A DNA stretch of 46,677 nucleotides from an uncultured Roseburia sp. (lineage in GTDB: Bacteria > Bacillota > Clostridia > Lachnospirales > Lachnospiraceae). Below are positions 27,374-36,723 of this stretch, in pieces (position 1 is the stretch's first letter; every line of letters starts with the position of its first letter). Both the position numbers and the translations under genes were made by a program. The DNA is taken from contig CANONN010000026.1 in NCBI GenBank assembly GCA_947567625.1, positions 1 through 46,677 on the forward strand, read 5' to 3'. The notes beneath the pieces were generated by a model. It made no database searches, was not told the origin of the DNA, and worked only from the letters and a program-made list of their open reading frames with translations.

Positions 27374-28041
27374 TCGTGGATACGCGTCTCTCGACTTACA
27401 TCAATTCGCTCGGTACCGGCAATACCGAGATTTTAGAGACGATCGAGAGAGAAGCAATCGCTGCCTGCGTGCCGGTGATACGCAAAGAGATGCAGCAATT
27501 TTTAAAAACGCTGCTTGCCATAAAGCGGCCTGGCAGAATACTTGAGGTGGGGACGGCAGTCGGGTTTTCCGCAATTCTGATGGCGGAGTACAACCCCGTT
27601 CCCTGCCATATCACAACCATAGAAAATTATGAAAAACGAATTCCTGTGGCAGAGGCAAATTTTCGCCGTGCCGGCCGTGAACAGCAGATTACGCTGTTAG
27701 CGCAGGATGCGGCGGATGCGCTGAAAACATTGCAGGGACCGTTTGATTTTATATTTATGGATGCCGCTAAGGGACAGTATATTCATTTTCTGCCGGATGT
27801 GATGCGGCTGTTGGAGGCCGGCGGAGTCCTGGTATCCGACAATGTATTGCAGGACGGCGATATTATAGAGTCGCGCTTTGTGGTGACAAGGAGGAATCGG
27901 ACGATTCATAAACGTATGCGGGATTATCTGTACGAATTGACCCACAGCAAAGAGCTTGTCACTTCCGTGCTGCCCATCGGCGACGGGGTGACAGTCAGTA
28001 CGCGTCAATGTACCGCAACAGAAATTACAGATGGAAGGTGA
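27370..28041 (+). CDS. trmR: tRNA 5-hydroxyuridine methyltransferase family protein
   Basis: A 223-aa SAM-dependent O-methyltransferase of the catechol-OMT-like family. SAM motif: ILEVGTAVGFSAILMAE; metal/substrate region: FDFIFMDAAKGQYIHFLP; then VLVSDNVLQDG. In Bacillus the homologue YrrM (TrmR) makes 5-methoxyuridine at tRNA position 34, and its operon continues with U32 proteins that make the 5-hydroxyuridine precursor. The same order is found here (U32 gene next), which supports the tRNA role. Start is GTG 27370, overlapping the previous stop. Confidence 0.87.
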   Translation: MIVDTRLSTYINSLGTGNTEILETIEREAIAACVPVIRKEMQQFLKTLLAIKRPGRILEVGTAVGFSAILMAEYNPVPCHITTIENYEKRIPVAEANFRRAGREQQITLLAQDAADALKTLQGPFDFIFMDAAKGQYIHFLPDVMRLLEAGGVLVSDNVLQDGDIIESRFVVTRRNRTIHKRMRDYLYELTHSKELVTSVLPIGDGVTVSTRQCTATEITDGR

Positions 28042-28045
28042 GGCC

Positions 28046-29275
28046 ATGCGGGGAGACGGACCGGAGCTTTTGATACCGGCGAGCAGTCTTGAGGTATTAA
28101 AAATAGCGGTAATATACGGTGCCGATGCCGTCTATATCGGCGGGGAAGTGTTTGGGCTTCGCGCGAAAGCGAAGAATTTTTCCATGGAGGAGATGGGGGA
28201 GGGCATTGCCTTTGCCCACGACCGCGGCGTGCGCGTTTTTGTGACCGTCAACATACTGGCGCACAATGATGACCTGGCGGGAGTGCGGGAATATCTGACA
28301 GAGCTTGGGGAGCTTGGCCCGGACGCGCTCATTATCTCGGACCCCGGAATCTATGCGATCGCCAAGGAGGTGTGCCCGGATATCGAGCGTCATATCAGCA
28401 CGCAGGCGAACAATACCAATTACGGCACCTATTTATTTTGGTACGGCCTTGGGGCGAAGCGCGTGGTGTCGGCGAGGGAGCTGTCGCTGGCGGAGATCAA
28501 AGAGATTCGCGCCCATATCCCAAACGATCTGGAGATCGAGACTTTTATCCACGGCGCGATGTGCATTTCTTATTCCGGGAGATGTCTGCTGTCCAATTAC
28601 TTTACGGGCAGAGACGCCAACCAGGGAGCCTGCACGCATCCCTGCCGTTGGAAATACGCAGTCGTGGAAGAAAAGCGCCCGGGAGAGTATTTGCCTGTCT
28701 ACGAAAATGAGCGCGGCACCTATATTTTTAACTCCAAAGACCTGTGTATGATCGAGCACATACCGGAGCTGATTGCGGCCGGCATCGACAGCTTTAAGAT
28801 CGAGGGCAGGATGAAGACGGCGCTGTATGTCGCGACGGTGGCCAGGACATACCGCCTGGCGATCGACGATTACCGCCGCTCCAAAGACCTTTACCGCGAA
28901 CATATGCCCTGGTATTTAGAACAGATCTCCCGCTGCACTTATCGGCAGTTTACAACCGGGTTTTTCTTTGGCAAGCCCACAGAGGAGGCGCAGATCTACG
29001 ACAACAATACCTATGTCAAAGAATACACTTATCTGGGCATCGTCGGGGAACAAAATGAGGCGGGGCTGTACCGCATCGAGCAGCGCAATAAGTTTTCGGT
29101 CGGGGAGGCGATCGAGGTGATGAAGCCCGACGGCACCGACTGTCAGGTCACCGTGCGGCGTATCGTCGACGAGAAGGGGCAGGAAATGCAATCCGCGCCG
29201 CATCCGAAGCAGACGCTCTACATTGATCTGGGGCAGCCGTTGGAAACATATGATATCCTGCGCAGGCAGGAATAA
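28046..29275 (+). CDS. U32 family protein, probable tRNA prephenate-dependent hydroxylase (TrhP type)
   Basis: A protein of about 410 aa of the peptidase U32 family. The family signature with its cysteines is clear: ETFIHGAMCISYSGRCLLSN, then GACTHPCRWKY, and EGRMKTALYVATVARTYRLA. The C-terminal part is the small beta-barrel seen in long U32 proteins. Members called TrhP/YegQ make 5-hydroxyuridine at tRNA wobble position; none of these is a proven peptidase there. The partner TrmR gene lies directly upstream. Start ATG 28046 has AAGGTGAGG ahead; an in-frame ATG at 28031 lies inside the previous gene. Confidence 0.88.
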   Translation: MRGDGPELLIPASSLEVLKIAVIYGADAVYIGGEVFGLRAKAKNFSMEEMGEGIAFAHDRGVRVFVTVNILAHNDDLAGVREYLTELGELGPDALIISDPGIYAIAKEVCPDIERHISTQANNTNYGTYLFWYGLGAKRVVSARELSLAEIKEIRAHIPNDLEIETFIHGAMCISYSGRCLLSNYFTGRDANQGACTHPCRWKYAVVEEKRPGEYLPVYENERGTYIFNSKDLCMIEHIPELIAAGIDSFKIEGRMKTALYVATVARTYRLAIDDYRRSKDLYREHMPWYLEQISRCTYRQFTTGFFFGKPTEEAQIYDNNTYVKEYTYLGIVGEQNEAGLYRIEQRNKFSVGEAIEVMKPDGTDCQVTVRRIVDEKGQEMQSAPHPKQTLYIDLGQPLETYDILRRQE

Positions 29276-29302
29276 TTTTAAAAAGAAAGGGAGAGTTGAC
29301 CG

Positions 29303-30364
29303 ATGAAAGAGGACAGATATGTTGCTTATGTGGGCACCTATACCCATGAAAACAGTGTTGGGATTCACATCTATGATGTGGATGTGCCAAACGGAACGAT
29401 GAGAGAGCGAAAGGTAGTGCCGATCAACAATCCTTCCGACTTGATTGTGTCAAAAAACCGCCAGTTTTTATATTCGATTGCGGACGAGGGCGTGGAGGCG
29501 TTTCGGATATTGCCGGACGGCGATTTAGAGCCGATCAATAAAAAGTGGATTGGCGGTATGCGCGGCTGTTATGTGGAGGTGGATGACGCCAACCGGTATC
29601 TTTTTGTGGGTGGGCATCATGACGGGCGCGTTACCATGATGCGTCTCAACGAGGATGGCAGTGTCGGTGAGATCGCGGACGGCGTATTTCATATTGGGAT
29701 GGGGCGCAGCATCGCGCAGCGCAATTTTATCCCGCATGTGGATTGTGTGAAGTTGACCCCGGACGAGAAGTTTCTCTGCGCCGTCGACAACGGTCTTGAT
29801 CAGGTAAAAGTATACCGGATTGACTATGAGCGCGGAAAGCTGGAGGTGATCGATATCATCCGCGGACAGCTGGAGTCGGCACCGCGCATGATACGCTTTT
29901 CTAAGAGCGGTAAATATGCCTATATCTTGTATGAACTGTTAAATACGGTGGAGGTTTACCGCTATGATGTGATTGGCGAAGAGCCGGTATTTGAGAAGAT
30001 TCAGTCGGTTTCGACGACGCTGGGTTCCTACGACGATCTCTGCGCGGCTTCGGGCATGGAGGTTTCCCCGAGCGGCAAGTATCTGTTCTGCAGCAACGCC
30101 GGGGTAAACTCTGTCATCTGTTATCAGATCGACGAGATAACGGGGCTGTTGGAGTGCGTCTTCAGCTCAAAAGTCAACAGCGACTATCCCAAGGTGATGG
30201 CGGTATTCCCGGATGAGAGACATTATATGACCTTAAACAACAACTCCAATGACATATATTTTTATCAGATTCATTTTGATAAAAAATACTCGTTGCAGAA
30301 AGGCCCTGCCGTGCAGGTGGATAAACCAAACTGTATATACATCATGAAATTAAATCAAGATTAA
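29303..30364 (+). CDS. Lactonase family seven-bladed beta-propeller protein
   Basis: The 353-aa protein belongs to the Pgl/YbhE family: starting YVAYVGTYTHENSVGIHIYDV and repeating blade motifs such as PSDLIVSKNRQFLYSI, GCYVEVDDANRYLFVG, HVDCVKLTPDEKFLCAVDNGLDQVKVY and GMEVSPSGKYLFCSN. Some members hydrolyse 6-phosphogluconolactone; many are uncharacterised lactonases. No signal peptide. It stands after the tRNA modification genes and before a terminator. Confidence 0.86.
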   Translation: MKEDRYVAYVGTYTHENSVGIHIYDVDVPNGTMRERKVVPINNPSDLIVSKNRQFLYSIADEGVEAFRILPDGDLEPINKKWIGGMRGCYVEVDDANRYLFVGGHHDGRVTMMRLNEDGSVGEIADGVFHIGMGRSIAQRNFIPHVDCVKLTPDEKFLCAVDNGLDQVKVYRIDYERGKLEVIDIIRGQLESAPRMIRFSKSGKYAYILYELLNTVEVYRYDVIGEEPVFEKIQSVSTTLGSYDDLCAASGMEVSPSGKYLFCSNAGVNSVICYQIDEITGLLECVFSSKVNSDYPKVMAVFPDERHYMTLNNNSNDIYFYQIHFDKKYSLQKGPAVQVDKPNCIYIMKLNQD

Positions 30365-30370
30365 ATTTTA

Positions 30371-30416
30371 AGAGGAGTGTCGCCCTGTTTTTACAGAATC
30401 CGACATTCCTCTTTTT
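30371..30416 (+). terminator. Terminator after the lactonase gene
   Basis: AGAGGAGTGTCG (30371-30382) pairs with CGACATTCCTCT (30401-30412), one wobble pair, and TTTT follows. Confidence 0.9.
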
Positions 30417-30507
30417 CCCTGACGTTCTTTCGCATAAAAGACCGATTTCCATGGAAAACATAATCATAACAACAAGAGACGAGTTTACAGAGAATGAGGA
30501 AAATGCC

Positions 30508-31569
30508 ATGGAAAAAGAAAAACGTACCCAAGCACAAATTACAGTTTTGATAAAGACCGCCTATTATGGCCTGTGGGCCGGAGCGGCCTACGTCGCGGTT
30601 AAGTTGTTGGGCACGGTGCTGCTGCCCTTTCTGGCGGCCTTTTTTTTGGCCTATCTTTTGAATTATCCGGTGGAATTTTTGCAGAAAAAAGTAAAATTAA
30701 AGCGCGGTTTGTCGTCCGTGCTCGTGGTGGGCGTTTTCTATGTGCTGCTGGCCGCTGCCGTCTGCGGACTGATTTATCTCGTCTGTAGTATGGCTGTCAG
30801 TTTCTTTTCGGGAATGGGAGGCGTCCTCACCGAAAAGCTGCTGCCCGTCATCGAATCGTTTCTGCGGGATTACGATAACGTGCTTGGGGGCAGTATTTTC
30901 GGCGGCAGAGGCGCCGCGCCTTCCGGGGAGCTGGTATCTAAGGCATCAACCTGTGTGACCGACTGTATTTCCGGGGCGGCATCCTGTCTGCCGGGAATCG
31001 GCATGAATACCTTAATCGTGGTGATCGCCACATTTTTTATTGAGATGGAATTGCCCGGGATACGGCAATTTTTGTGGAAAAATATACCGGAGCGTTTTCG
31101 CTGTTTCTGTCAGCCAGGGAAGAAAAAAGTGGCAAGAGCCATGGGAAAATATCTGGGGGCGTACGCGCTGATCTTTCTCATGACGTTTGGCGAACTCGCG
31201 GTCGGCCTGCTGATTCTAAAAGTGGAGGGAGCGCTGTTTCTGGCTTTGGTGATTGCGATTTTGGATATCCTGCCGATTCTGGGCACAGGTACGGTGCTGC
31301 TGCCCTGGGGGCTTATCACGCTGGTCTGCGGCAACCGCACGCTCGGGATTGGTCTGCTGCTTTTGTATCTGATTATCACGGTGGTGCGCAATTTTGTGGA
31401 ACCAAGGCTGGTGGGACGTCAGATGGGCATCTCGCCTGTCGTGACGCTGCCGGCCATGCTGATCGGTTACCGTCTGTTAGGAATCTGGGGGCTGTTTTTG
31501 CTTCCGATGTTTATCGCCGTACTCCACTATCTGAACCGGAAGAATGTGATTCATCTGTACAAAAACTAG
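30508..31569 (+). CDS. AI-2E/YtvI-type integral membrane protein
   Basis: About 353 residues with seven to eight hydrophobic spans in the AI-2E (PerM) pattern: paired N-terminal helices, a large extracytoplasmic loop (about residues 110-170), then ILDILPILGTGTVLLPWGLI and a final VRNFVEPRLVGRQMGISPVVTL block, the family signature. In Firmicutes the nearest named members are YtvI, a sporulation membrane protein; other members export AI-2 or ions. I prefer ATG 30508, with TGAGGA ahead, over ATG 30451, which has no ribosome site. The exact cargo is unknown. Confidence 0.85.
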   Translation: MEKEKRTQAQITVLIKTAYYGLWAGAAYVAVKLLGTVLLPFLAAFFLAYLLNYPVEFLQKKVKLKRGLSSVLVVGVFYVLLAAAVCGLIYLVCSMAVSFFSGMGGVLTEKLLPVIESFLRDYDNVLGGSIFGGRGAAPSGELVSKASTCVTDCISGAASCLPGIGMNTLIVVIATFFIEMELPGIRQFLWKNIPERFRCFCQPGKKKVARAMGKYLGAYALIFLMTFGELAVGLLILKVEGALFLALVIAILDILPILGTGTVLLPWGLITLVCGNRTLGIGLLLLYLIITVVRNFVEPRLVGRQMGISPVVTLPAMLIGYRLLGIWGLFLLPMFIAVLHYLNRKNVIHLYKN

Positions 31570-31667
31570 AAAATAGGAGCAGTTTGGGCTGCGGCTTCCC
31601 TGTCACGGAATCCGTCCCGTTTTCGCTGAATTGTTTATAGAAAATACAAAATCCTTCCATATTCTAC
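31570..31667. other. Spacer between the YtvI-like gene and the glnS promoter
   Basis: No gene and no strong terminator hairpin is seen; a T-rich, AT-rich tail leads into the promoter at 31668. Confidence 0.4.
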
Positions 31668-31696
31668 TTGCGCCAAACGCCTTTTTTAGGTATAGT
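31668..31696 (+). promoter_or_regulatory. Predicted glnS promoter
   Basis: TTGCGC (31668-31673), a 17-bp spacer and TATAGT (31691-31696) give transcription start near 31703, leaving a leader of about 170 nt. Confidence 0.65.
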
Positions 31697-31702
31697 ATAT
31701 TA

Positions 31703-31874
31703 CGAGACTGTGCTATGTGTACGGACGCATACATTCCCAAGTTGCGGAGCAACCGGCAAAGAATCACGAAGTGATTCCTTATCGGAAACTGCGTGGCCTG
31801 ATGTATTAAAAAAACACGAAGAGATTCATTTTTTGGCACAGGGGCGCGTTATTGGCAGGGAGGAGATAGACATT
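31703..31874 (+). other. Hairpin-rich leader of glnS
   Basis: The leader holds GTTGC-GGA-GCAAC (31741-31753) and AATCAC-GAA-GTGATT (around 31764-31778) hairpins and a weaker one around ATGTGT/ATACAT near 31717-31736. No T-box sequence (AGGGTGG) and no glnA-type glutamine riboswitch consensus was recognised. Confidence 0.45.
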
Positions 31875-33536
31875 ATGGAAAATGTCTCAAAGAATTTTAT
31901 CGAGCTGATTATTGATAAAGATATAGAGGAGGGACACTGCAGGGAAGTGCACACGCGTTTTCCGCCGGAGCCGAACGGATATCTTCATATCGGACATGCC
32001 AAGTCCATATTATTGAATTATGGGCTGGCGCAAAAGTACGGCGGCAAGTTTCATCTGCGTTTTGACGATACCAATCCGACGAAAGAAAAAACCGAGTTTG
32101 TCGAGGCCATCAAGGAAGATATCGCCTGGCTTGGGGCAGACTGGGAGGACCGTCTGTTTTTTGCCTCGGACTATTTTCCCCAGATGTATGAGGCCGCGGT
32201 GAAGCTGATAAAAAAGGGGAAGGCGTATGTGTCTGATCTGTCTGCGGACGAGATCAGGGAGTACCGCGGTACGTTGACGGAGCCTGGCAGGGATGACCCG
32301 AGTGCGGGCAGAACCGTGGAAGAAAATCTTGCCATGTTTTTGGATATGAAAAACGGAAAGTACGCGGACGGCGAGAAAGTGCTGCGCGCGAGGATAGATA
32401 TGACTTCGTCCAATATCAATATGAGAGACCCGGTCATATACCGGGTGGCGCACATGCATCACCATAACACCGGCGATCAGTGGTGCATTTATCCGATGTA
32501 CGATTTCGCGCACCCGATCGAGGACGCCATTGAAGGTATCACCCACTCGATCTGTACGCTGGAGTTTGAAGATCACAGACCGCTCTATGACTGGGTGGTG
32601 CGTGAGCTGGAGTATGAGATGCCGCCCAAGCAGATTGAGTTTGCGAAGCTGTATCTGACCAACGTGGTGACCGGCAAGCGCTATATCAAGCGCCTGGTGG
32701 ACGAGGGGATTGTGGACGGCTGGGATGACCCGCGGCTGGTTTCCATCGCCGCACTGCGCCGCAGGGGATTTACGCCGGAGTCTTTGAAGCTGTTTGTAGA
32801 GCTCTGCGGGATATCCAAAGCAAACAGCTCGGTGGACTATGCTATGCTGGAGTACTGTATCCGCGAGGACTTGAAGATGAAACGGCCCCGCATGATGGCG
32901 GTGTTAGACCCGGTGAAAGTCGTCATCGACAATTACCCGGAAGGGCAGACCGAGGAGCTTACCGTTACCAACAATCTGGAAAATGAGGAGCTTGGCAGCC
33001 GCACGGTGCCGTTTACCCGAGAGCTCTATATTGAGCGCGAAGATTTCATGGAGGAGCCGCCGAAAAAATATTTCCGCATGTTCCCGGGCAACGAAGTGCG
33101 CCTGATGAACGCATATTTTGTCACCTGCAACAGTTTTACGAAGGATGAAAGCGGCAGAGTGACAGAGATTCACTGTACTTATGACCCGGCCTCTAAGGGC
33201 GGCAACAGCCCGGACGGCAGAAAGGTGAAGGGAACGATTCACTGGGTGTCCGCACAGCACGCCGTAAGCGCGGAAGTCCGGTTATACGAGAATATTGTGG
33301 ATGAGGAGAAAGGGGTATACAACGAGGACGGAAGCCTCAACCTCAATCCCAATTCCCTGACTGTTTTGACAGACTGTGTCGTGGAGGAAAATTTAAAAGA
33401 TGCGGCGCCGTATGACAGTTTTCAGTTTGTGCGCCAGGGATTTTTCTGCGTGGACGCGAGAGATTCCAGACCGGAACATCTTGTATTTAACAGAATTGTA
33501 TCATTGAAGAGTTCATTTAAGCTGCCGACGCCTTAG
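31875..33536 (+). CDS. glnS: Glutaminyl-tRNA synthetase
   Basis: The 553-aa class I synthetase charges tRNA-Gln with glutamine. Clear features: [20 protein letters not shown] (HIGH motif), [40 protein letters not shown] and the GlnRS-specific [21 protein letters not shown], then the two C-terminal beta-barrels. The KMSKS-like loop reads [12 protein letters not shown] instead of the E. coli VMSKR form. Start ATG 31875 has AGGAG seven to ten bases before it; an open frame continues upstream to 31668 but that part has no similarity and covers the promoter. Confidence 0.96.
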   Translation: MENVSKNFIELIIDKDIEEGHCREVHTRFPPEPNGYLHIGHAKSILLNYGLAQKYGGKFHLRFDDTNPTKEKTEFVEAIKEDIAWLGADWEDRLFFASDYFPQMYEAAVKLIKKGKAYVSDLSADEIREYRGTLTEPGRDDPSAGRTVEENLAMFLDMKNGKYADGEKVLRARIDMTSSNINMRDPVIYRVAHMHHHNTGDQWCIYPMYDFAHPIEDAIEGITHSICTLEFEDHRPLYDWVVRELEYEMPPKQIEFAKLYLTNVVTGKRYIKRLVDEGIVDGWDDPRLVSIAALRRRGFTPESLKLFVELCGISKANSSVDYAMLEYCIREDLKMKRPRMMAVLDPVKVVIDNYPEGQTEELTVTNNLENEELGSRTVPFTRELYIEREDFMEEPPKKYFRMFPGNEVRLMNAYFVTCNSFTKDESGRVTEIHCTYDPASKGGNSPDGRKVKGTIHWVSAQHAVSAEVRLYENIVDEEKGVYNEDGSLNLNPNSLTVLTDCVVEENLKDAAPYDSFQFVRQGFFCVDARDSRPEHLVFNRIVSLKSSFKLPTP

Positions 33537-33573
33537 TCGGTCACAGGATATAGAAAGGTATGGTTATTGTATC

Positions 33574-34425
33574 ATGAATATTTTTGCAGGATTAGAGAAA
33601 TTTGGTCTGAAAGTGGAAAACAAGTCTTTGTTTGAGGAGGAGAAGAAAGCGCAGGCGAAAGAGACGGGGGCTGCTGCGGAGGAAGCGCCCACGGAGGAGA
33701 GCTTTTTGTTAGACAAGGCCATTCGCTGTCCGGTCTGTGATAAGGTATTCAAGACAAAGATGATCAAAAACGGCAGGACCAAGCGTTTAGAGCCCGATGA
33801 CGACCTGCGTCCCCGTTTTGAGTATATTGACACGATCAAATATGACGTGGCATCCTGCCCGTCGTGCGGTTATGCCGCAATGAACCGCTATTTTGAACAT
33901 TTGACGGCAGGACAGATCAAGTTGGTGCAGGAGGGAGTCTGTGCGAATTTTAAGCCGGGAGCCGAGGGAGCGGAGAAAGCCACCTACGATTACGATACCG
34001 CGTTAGACCGTTATAAGCTGGCATTGTTTAATACGATCGTAAAGAGAGGCAAGACGAGTGAGCGGGCGTATACCTGCCTGAAAATTGCCTGGCTCTACCG
34101 CGGGAAAGCGGAGACGTTAGACAAGGCGGACCCCAAGTACGCGGAAGTCTTCAAAGAGTGCAAGGAGCAGGAAGAGGCATTTTACGAGCAGGCATATGAG
34201 GGATTTACCAAGGCAATCTCCAAGGAAATGTTCCCGATGTGCGGCATGGACCAATGCACGGTAGATTATTTGCTGGCAGTGATGTCATTTCATTTTAAGA
34301 AGTTTGACGTCGCTTCCAAGTGTATCTCGCGCATCCAGAGCGCGCCTTCCGCTTCTAAGCGTATGAAAGACAAGGCGTTTGATTTAAAGGAGCGCATTGT
34401 TGCCCAGATGAAACAGAGCAAGTAG
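33574..34425 (+). CDS. DUF2225 protein with zinc-ribbon cysteines
   Basis: The 283-aa protein matches DUF2225: CPVCDKVFKTKMIKNGRTK and CPSCGYAAMNRYFEHLT give four cysteines for a zinc site, then helical TPR-like pairs (about residues 140-280; AYTCLKIAWLYRGKAE, ASKCISRIQSAPSASKRMKDKA). Function is unknown. A Lys/Glu/Ala-rich linker fills residues 18-48. It is 3 bases upstream of the MocR-type regulator, so the two are probably co-transcribed. Confidence 0.88.
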   Translation: MNIFAGLEKFGLKVENKSLFEEEKKAQAKETGAAAEEAPTEESFLLDKAIRCPVCDKVFKTKMIKNGRTKRLEPDDDLRPRFEYIDTIKYDVASCPSCGYAAMNRYFEHLTAGQIKLVQEGVCANFKPGAEGAEKATYDYDTALDRYKLALFNTIVKRGKTSERAYTCLKIAWLYRGKAETLDKADPKYAEVFKECKEQEEAFYEQAYEGFTKAISKEMFPMCGMDQCTVDYLLAVMSFHFKKFDVASKCISRIQSAPSASKRMKDKAFDLKERIVAQMKQSK

Positions 34426-34427
34426 CG

Positions 34428-35921
34428 ATGATTGATCTTATGGTAAATTTACAGGGGGACTCCAAAATCCCCCTGTATCAGAAGATATATGAGCATATCA
34501 AATGTGAAATGGAAGACGGCAGGATTTCCCAGGGGGAAAGACTGCCGTCTACGCGTATGCTGTCCAAAAATTTGTCGGTAAGCCGCAGTACCGTGGAGCT
34601 GGCTTATGAGCAGCTTTTGGCGGAGGGATATATAAAAGCGGAACCCTGCCGGGGATATTTTGCCTGCGATATCACAGAATTGTACCGGCTGAAACAGCGG
34701 CAGAGTGTCTGTGGCAGAGCCGGAGATGCAGGAGAGGGCCGGCGGCCGGAAATTGAATTTTCCCCGTATGCGATCGACGCGTTAAGCTTTCCGTTCGATG
34801 TCTGGCGCAGATTGAGCAGAACCATGCTGCAACAGGAGCGGGAGGAGCTTTTATATGCCAAAGACGGGCAGGGCGAGTATGAACTCAGGCAGGCGATCGC
34901 GGTTTATCTGCATCAGGCCAGAGGCGTCAACTGCCGGCCCGACGAGATCATTGTGGGCGCCGGAAATGAGTATCTTGAGCTGATTTTAGGGCAGCTGTTT
35001 GGCGCCGGGAAACGCATATTGATGGAAAATCCGGGGTATCCGCAGGCATACCATACGTTTTGTGCCATGGGTTATGATGTGGTCACCGTGGACGGAGGCC
35101 ACAGGGAGAAGCTCATGGAAAAGCTGGCGGCAAAAGCCCCCGATCTTGTCTATGTGATGCCATCCCACCAGTTTCCGCTGGGCGATGTGATGACGTTAAA
35201 CCTGCGTCTGCAATTGATCAAGTGGGCCGGGGAGGAAGAAAACCGCTATCTGATCGAGGATGACTATGACAGTGAATACCGCTACCGCGGCAAACCGATT
35301 CCCTCCATGCAGAGTATCGATCACAGCGGAAAAGTCGTTTACCTGGGGACATTTTCGCGCAGTATCGCGCCGTCCCTGCGCGTCAGCTATATGGTGCTGC
35401 CGCCGCGGCTGATGGAGAAGTACCGCGACTGCTGCGGCTTTTATTCGGCCACCGTGCCCAAAATGCAGCAGGAAATACTGCGCACATTTTTGACGGAGGG
35501 CTATTTTGAGCGCCATTTGAATAAGATGCGCGGCATCTACAAAAACAAGCGCGATCAGTTGCGCGATCAGTTGAAAAAATATGACTGGGTGGAGGCGATT
35601 CGCGGCGATCATGCGGGGCTTCACATCCTGGTAAAGATTAAGACGAAAATGAGCGAGCAGGAATTGTGTCTGGCCGCAAAAGAGAGGGGACTTGGCATCA
35701 CGGGTATCTCTGCGTATGCCCTGCCGCCGCGTCAGGCGGCGGGGCCGGGAGACCGAGAGGATGAAAATGGGGGGCCGGGAGGGCAGGACGTCACGCTGCT
35801 GCTGGGATACGGGCGGCTTGACGGCAGGCAGATGGAAAAAGGGTTAAAGATACTCGATGAACTGCTCTCGGATTACGGCAGCCGGATAAATTCGGGTTTG
35901 CGTTCCCGAAATACGGTGTAG
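34428..35921 (+). CDS. MocR-type regulator (GntR domain fused to aminotransferase fold), PLP lysine replaced
   Basis: Residues about 8-80 are a GntR winged helix (IPLYQKIYEHIKCEMEDG, GERLPSTRMLSKNLSVSRST); residues about 110-490 are a fold-type I aminotransferase domain. Cofactor motifs kept: GAGNEYLELILGQLFG, ENPGYPQAY, MPSHQFPLGDVM and EDDYDSEYRY. The lysine that normally binds PLP in TFSK-x-hydrophobic-x-P is Arg311 here (YLGTFSRSIAPSLRVSYM, codon CGC at 35358). MocR proteins (PdxR, GabR) sense PLP or amino-acid adducts, so this one may bind cofactor without a covalent link. A Gly-rich insert sits near residues 440-460. The 3' end overlaps the opposite-strand phosphatase by 49 bp. Confidence 0.9.
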   Translation: MIDLMVNLQGDSKIPLYQKIYEHIKCEMEDGRISQGERLPSTRMLSKNLSVSRSTVELAYEQLLAEGYIKAEPCRGYFACDITELYRLKQRQSVCGRAGDAGEGRRPEIEFSPYAIDALSFPFDVWRRLSRTMLQQEREELLYAKDGQGEYELRQAIAVYLHQARGVNCRPDEIIVGAGNEYLELILGQLFGAGKRILMENPGYPQAYHTFCAMGYDVVTVDGGHREKLMEKLAAKAPDLVYVMPSHQFPLGDVMTLNLRLQLIKWAGEEENRYLIEDDYDSEYRYRGKPIPSMQSIDHSGKVVYLGTFSRSIAPSLRVSYMVLPPRLMEKYRDCCGFYSATVPKMQQEILRTFLTEGYFERHLNKMRGIYKNKRDQLRDQLKKYDWVEAIRGDHAGLHILVKIKTKMSEQELCLAAKERGLGITGISAYALPPRQAAGPGDREDENGGPGGQDVTLLLGYGRLDGRQMEKGLKILDELLSDYGSRINSGLRSRNTV

Positions 35922-36676
35922 TATTGAAAGCCGGCATGCTTTAAGAGAGCGGGAACTTTTTGAAAATCGTAGGCGACATGCTCCGGTTTGTGGGCGTCAG
36001 CGCCGACGGTGATAATTTCTCCCCCCAGCGCCCGGTAGCGGGCGATGATCTCTTCCGTCGGATTGGGGTGGTTCAGTCCGTATTTAAAACCCGCGGTATT
36101 GATTTCAATGCCCTTTCCGTGCTCAATGAGATGCTTTAAAATTTCGTCGATGGTATCCTGATACTGGCTCCAGTGATAATGTTGATTTTTTGTAGGGCCG
36201 TAGCGGACCACATAGTCAAGGTGCCCATAGACGTCAAAACCGTCAAACGATCTGATATTTTCCAGAATCGAGTCAAAGTATTCCCGGTAACAGGTTTGCT
36301 CGTCGCGCCCCTCATAAAACACGGGATAATAGGGGTCAACGCCGTGCACGAGATGGGAGGAGCCGATCACAAAATCAAACGGATATTGCCGCAAAATCTC
36401 ATCGTGGAGAGCGGCGAGATGGGGCTGCATCCCGAGCTCGATGCCAAGGCATATGGGAAGCCTGCCGCGAAAGCGTTCCCTGTGGGCGAGCACGGAAGCG
36501 GTATAATTGGGCAAATCCAGTAAAAACAACCCGGGTTCTACAGGGTAATCAATGTCCAGATGGTCGGTAAAACAGATGCCGGACAAGTCTTTTTGTATGG
36601 CTGCCTCAATCATCGACTCCTGGGTGGCTTCGCTGTCGCCGGAGTACTGACTGTGCATGTGTGTGTCCCATAACAT
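35873..36676 (-). CDS. PHP-domain phosphatase, probable histidinol-phosphatase
   Basis: The 267-aa PHP enzyme starts with DTHMHSQYSGDS (metal His pair) and carries CFTDHLDIDYP, GIELGMQPH, IGSSHLVHGVDPYY, GHLDYVVRYG and GADAHKPEHVAYDF, all metal-site segments of the HisK/HisJ family. Histidinol-phosphatase removes phosphate in the next-to-last step of histidine synthesis; no other his gene is close, so another phospho-substrate is possible. Normal length. Its end overlaps the convergent MocR gene by 49 bp. GAAAGGAG lies ahead of ATG 36676. Confidence 0.88.
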   Translation of the reverse strand: MLWDTHMHSQYSGDSEATQESMIEAAIQKDLSGICFTDHLDIDYPVEPGLFLLDLPNYTASVLAHRERFRGRLPICLGIELGMQPHLAALHDEILRQYPFDFVIGSSHLVHGVDPYYPVFYEGRDEQTCYREYFDSILENIRSFDGFDVYGHLDYVVRYGPTKNQHYHWSQYQDTIDEILKHLIEHGKGIEINTAGFKYGLNHPNPTEEIIARYRALGGEIITVGADAHKPEHVAYDFQKVPALLKHAGFQYYTVFRERKPEFIRLP

Positions 36677-36723
36677 AGGCGGGCTCCTTTCCTGCTGCGG
36701 TATGTTTTTTTAAGATACCTGAC

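Noticed and set aside
30508-31569. Autoinducer-2 exporter working with luxS
   Set aside because: The family name comes from one member; this protein is closest in look to YtvI and lies 13 kb from luxS, so no functional link is claimed.
31668-31874. N-terminal extension of GlnRS
   Set aside because: The frame is open but contains the promoter and hairpins; the family start and ribosome site are at 31875.
31703-31874. T-box or glutamine riboswitch before glnS
   Set aside because: The conserved T-box sequence and the glutamine riboswitch core were both looked for and not found.
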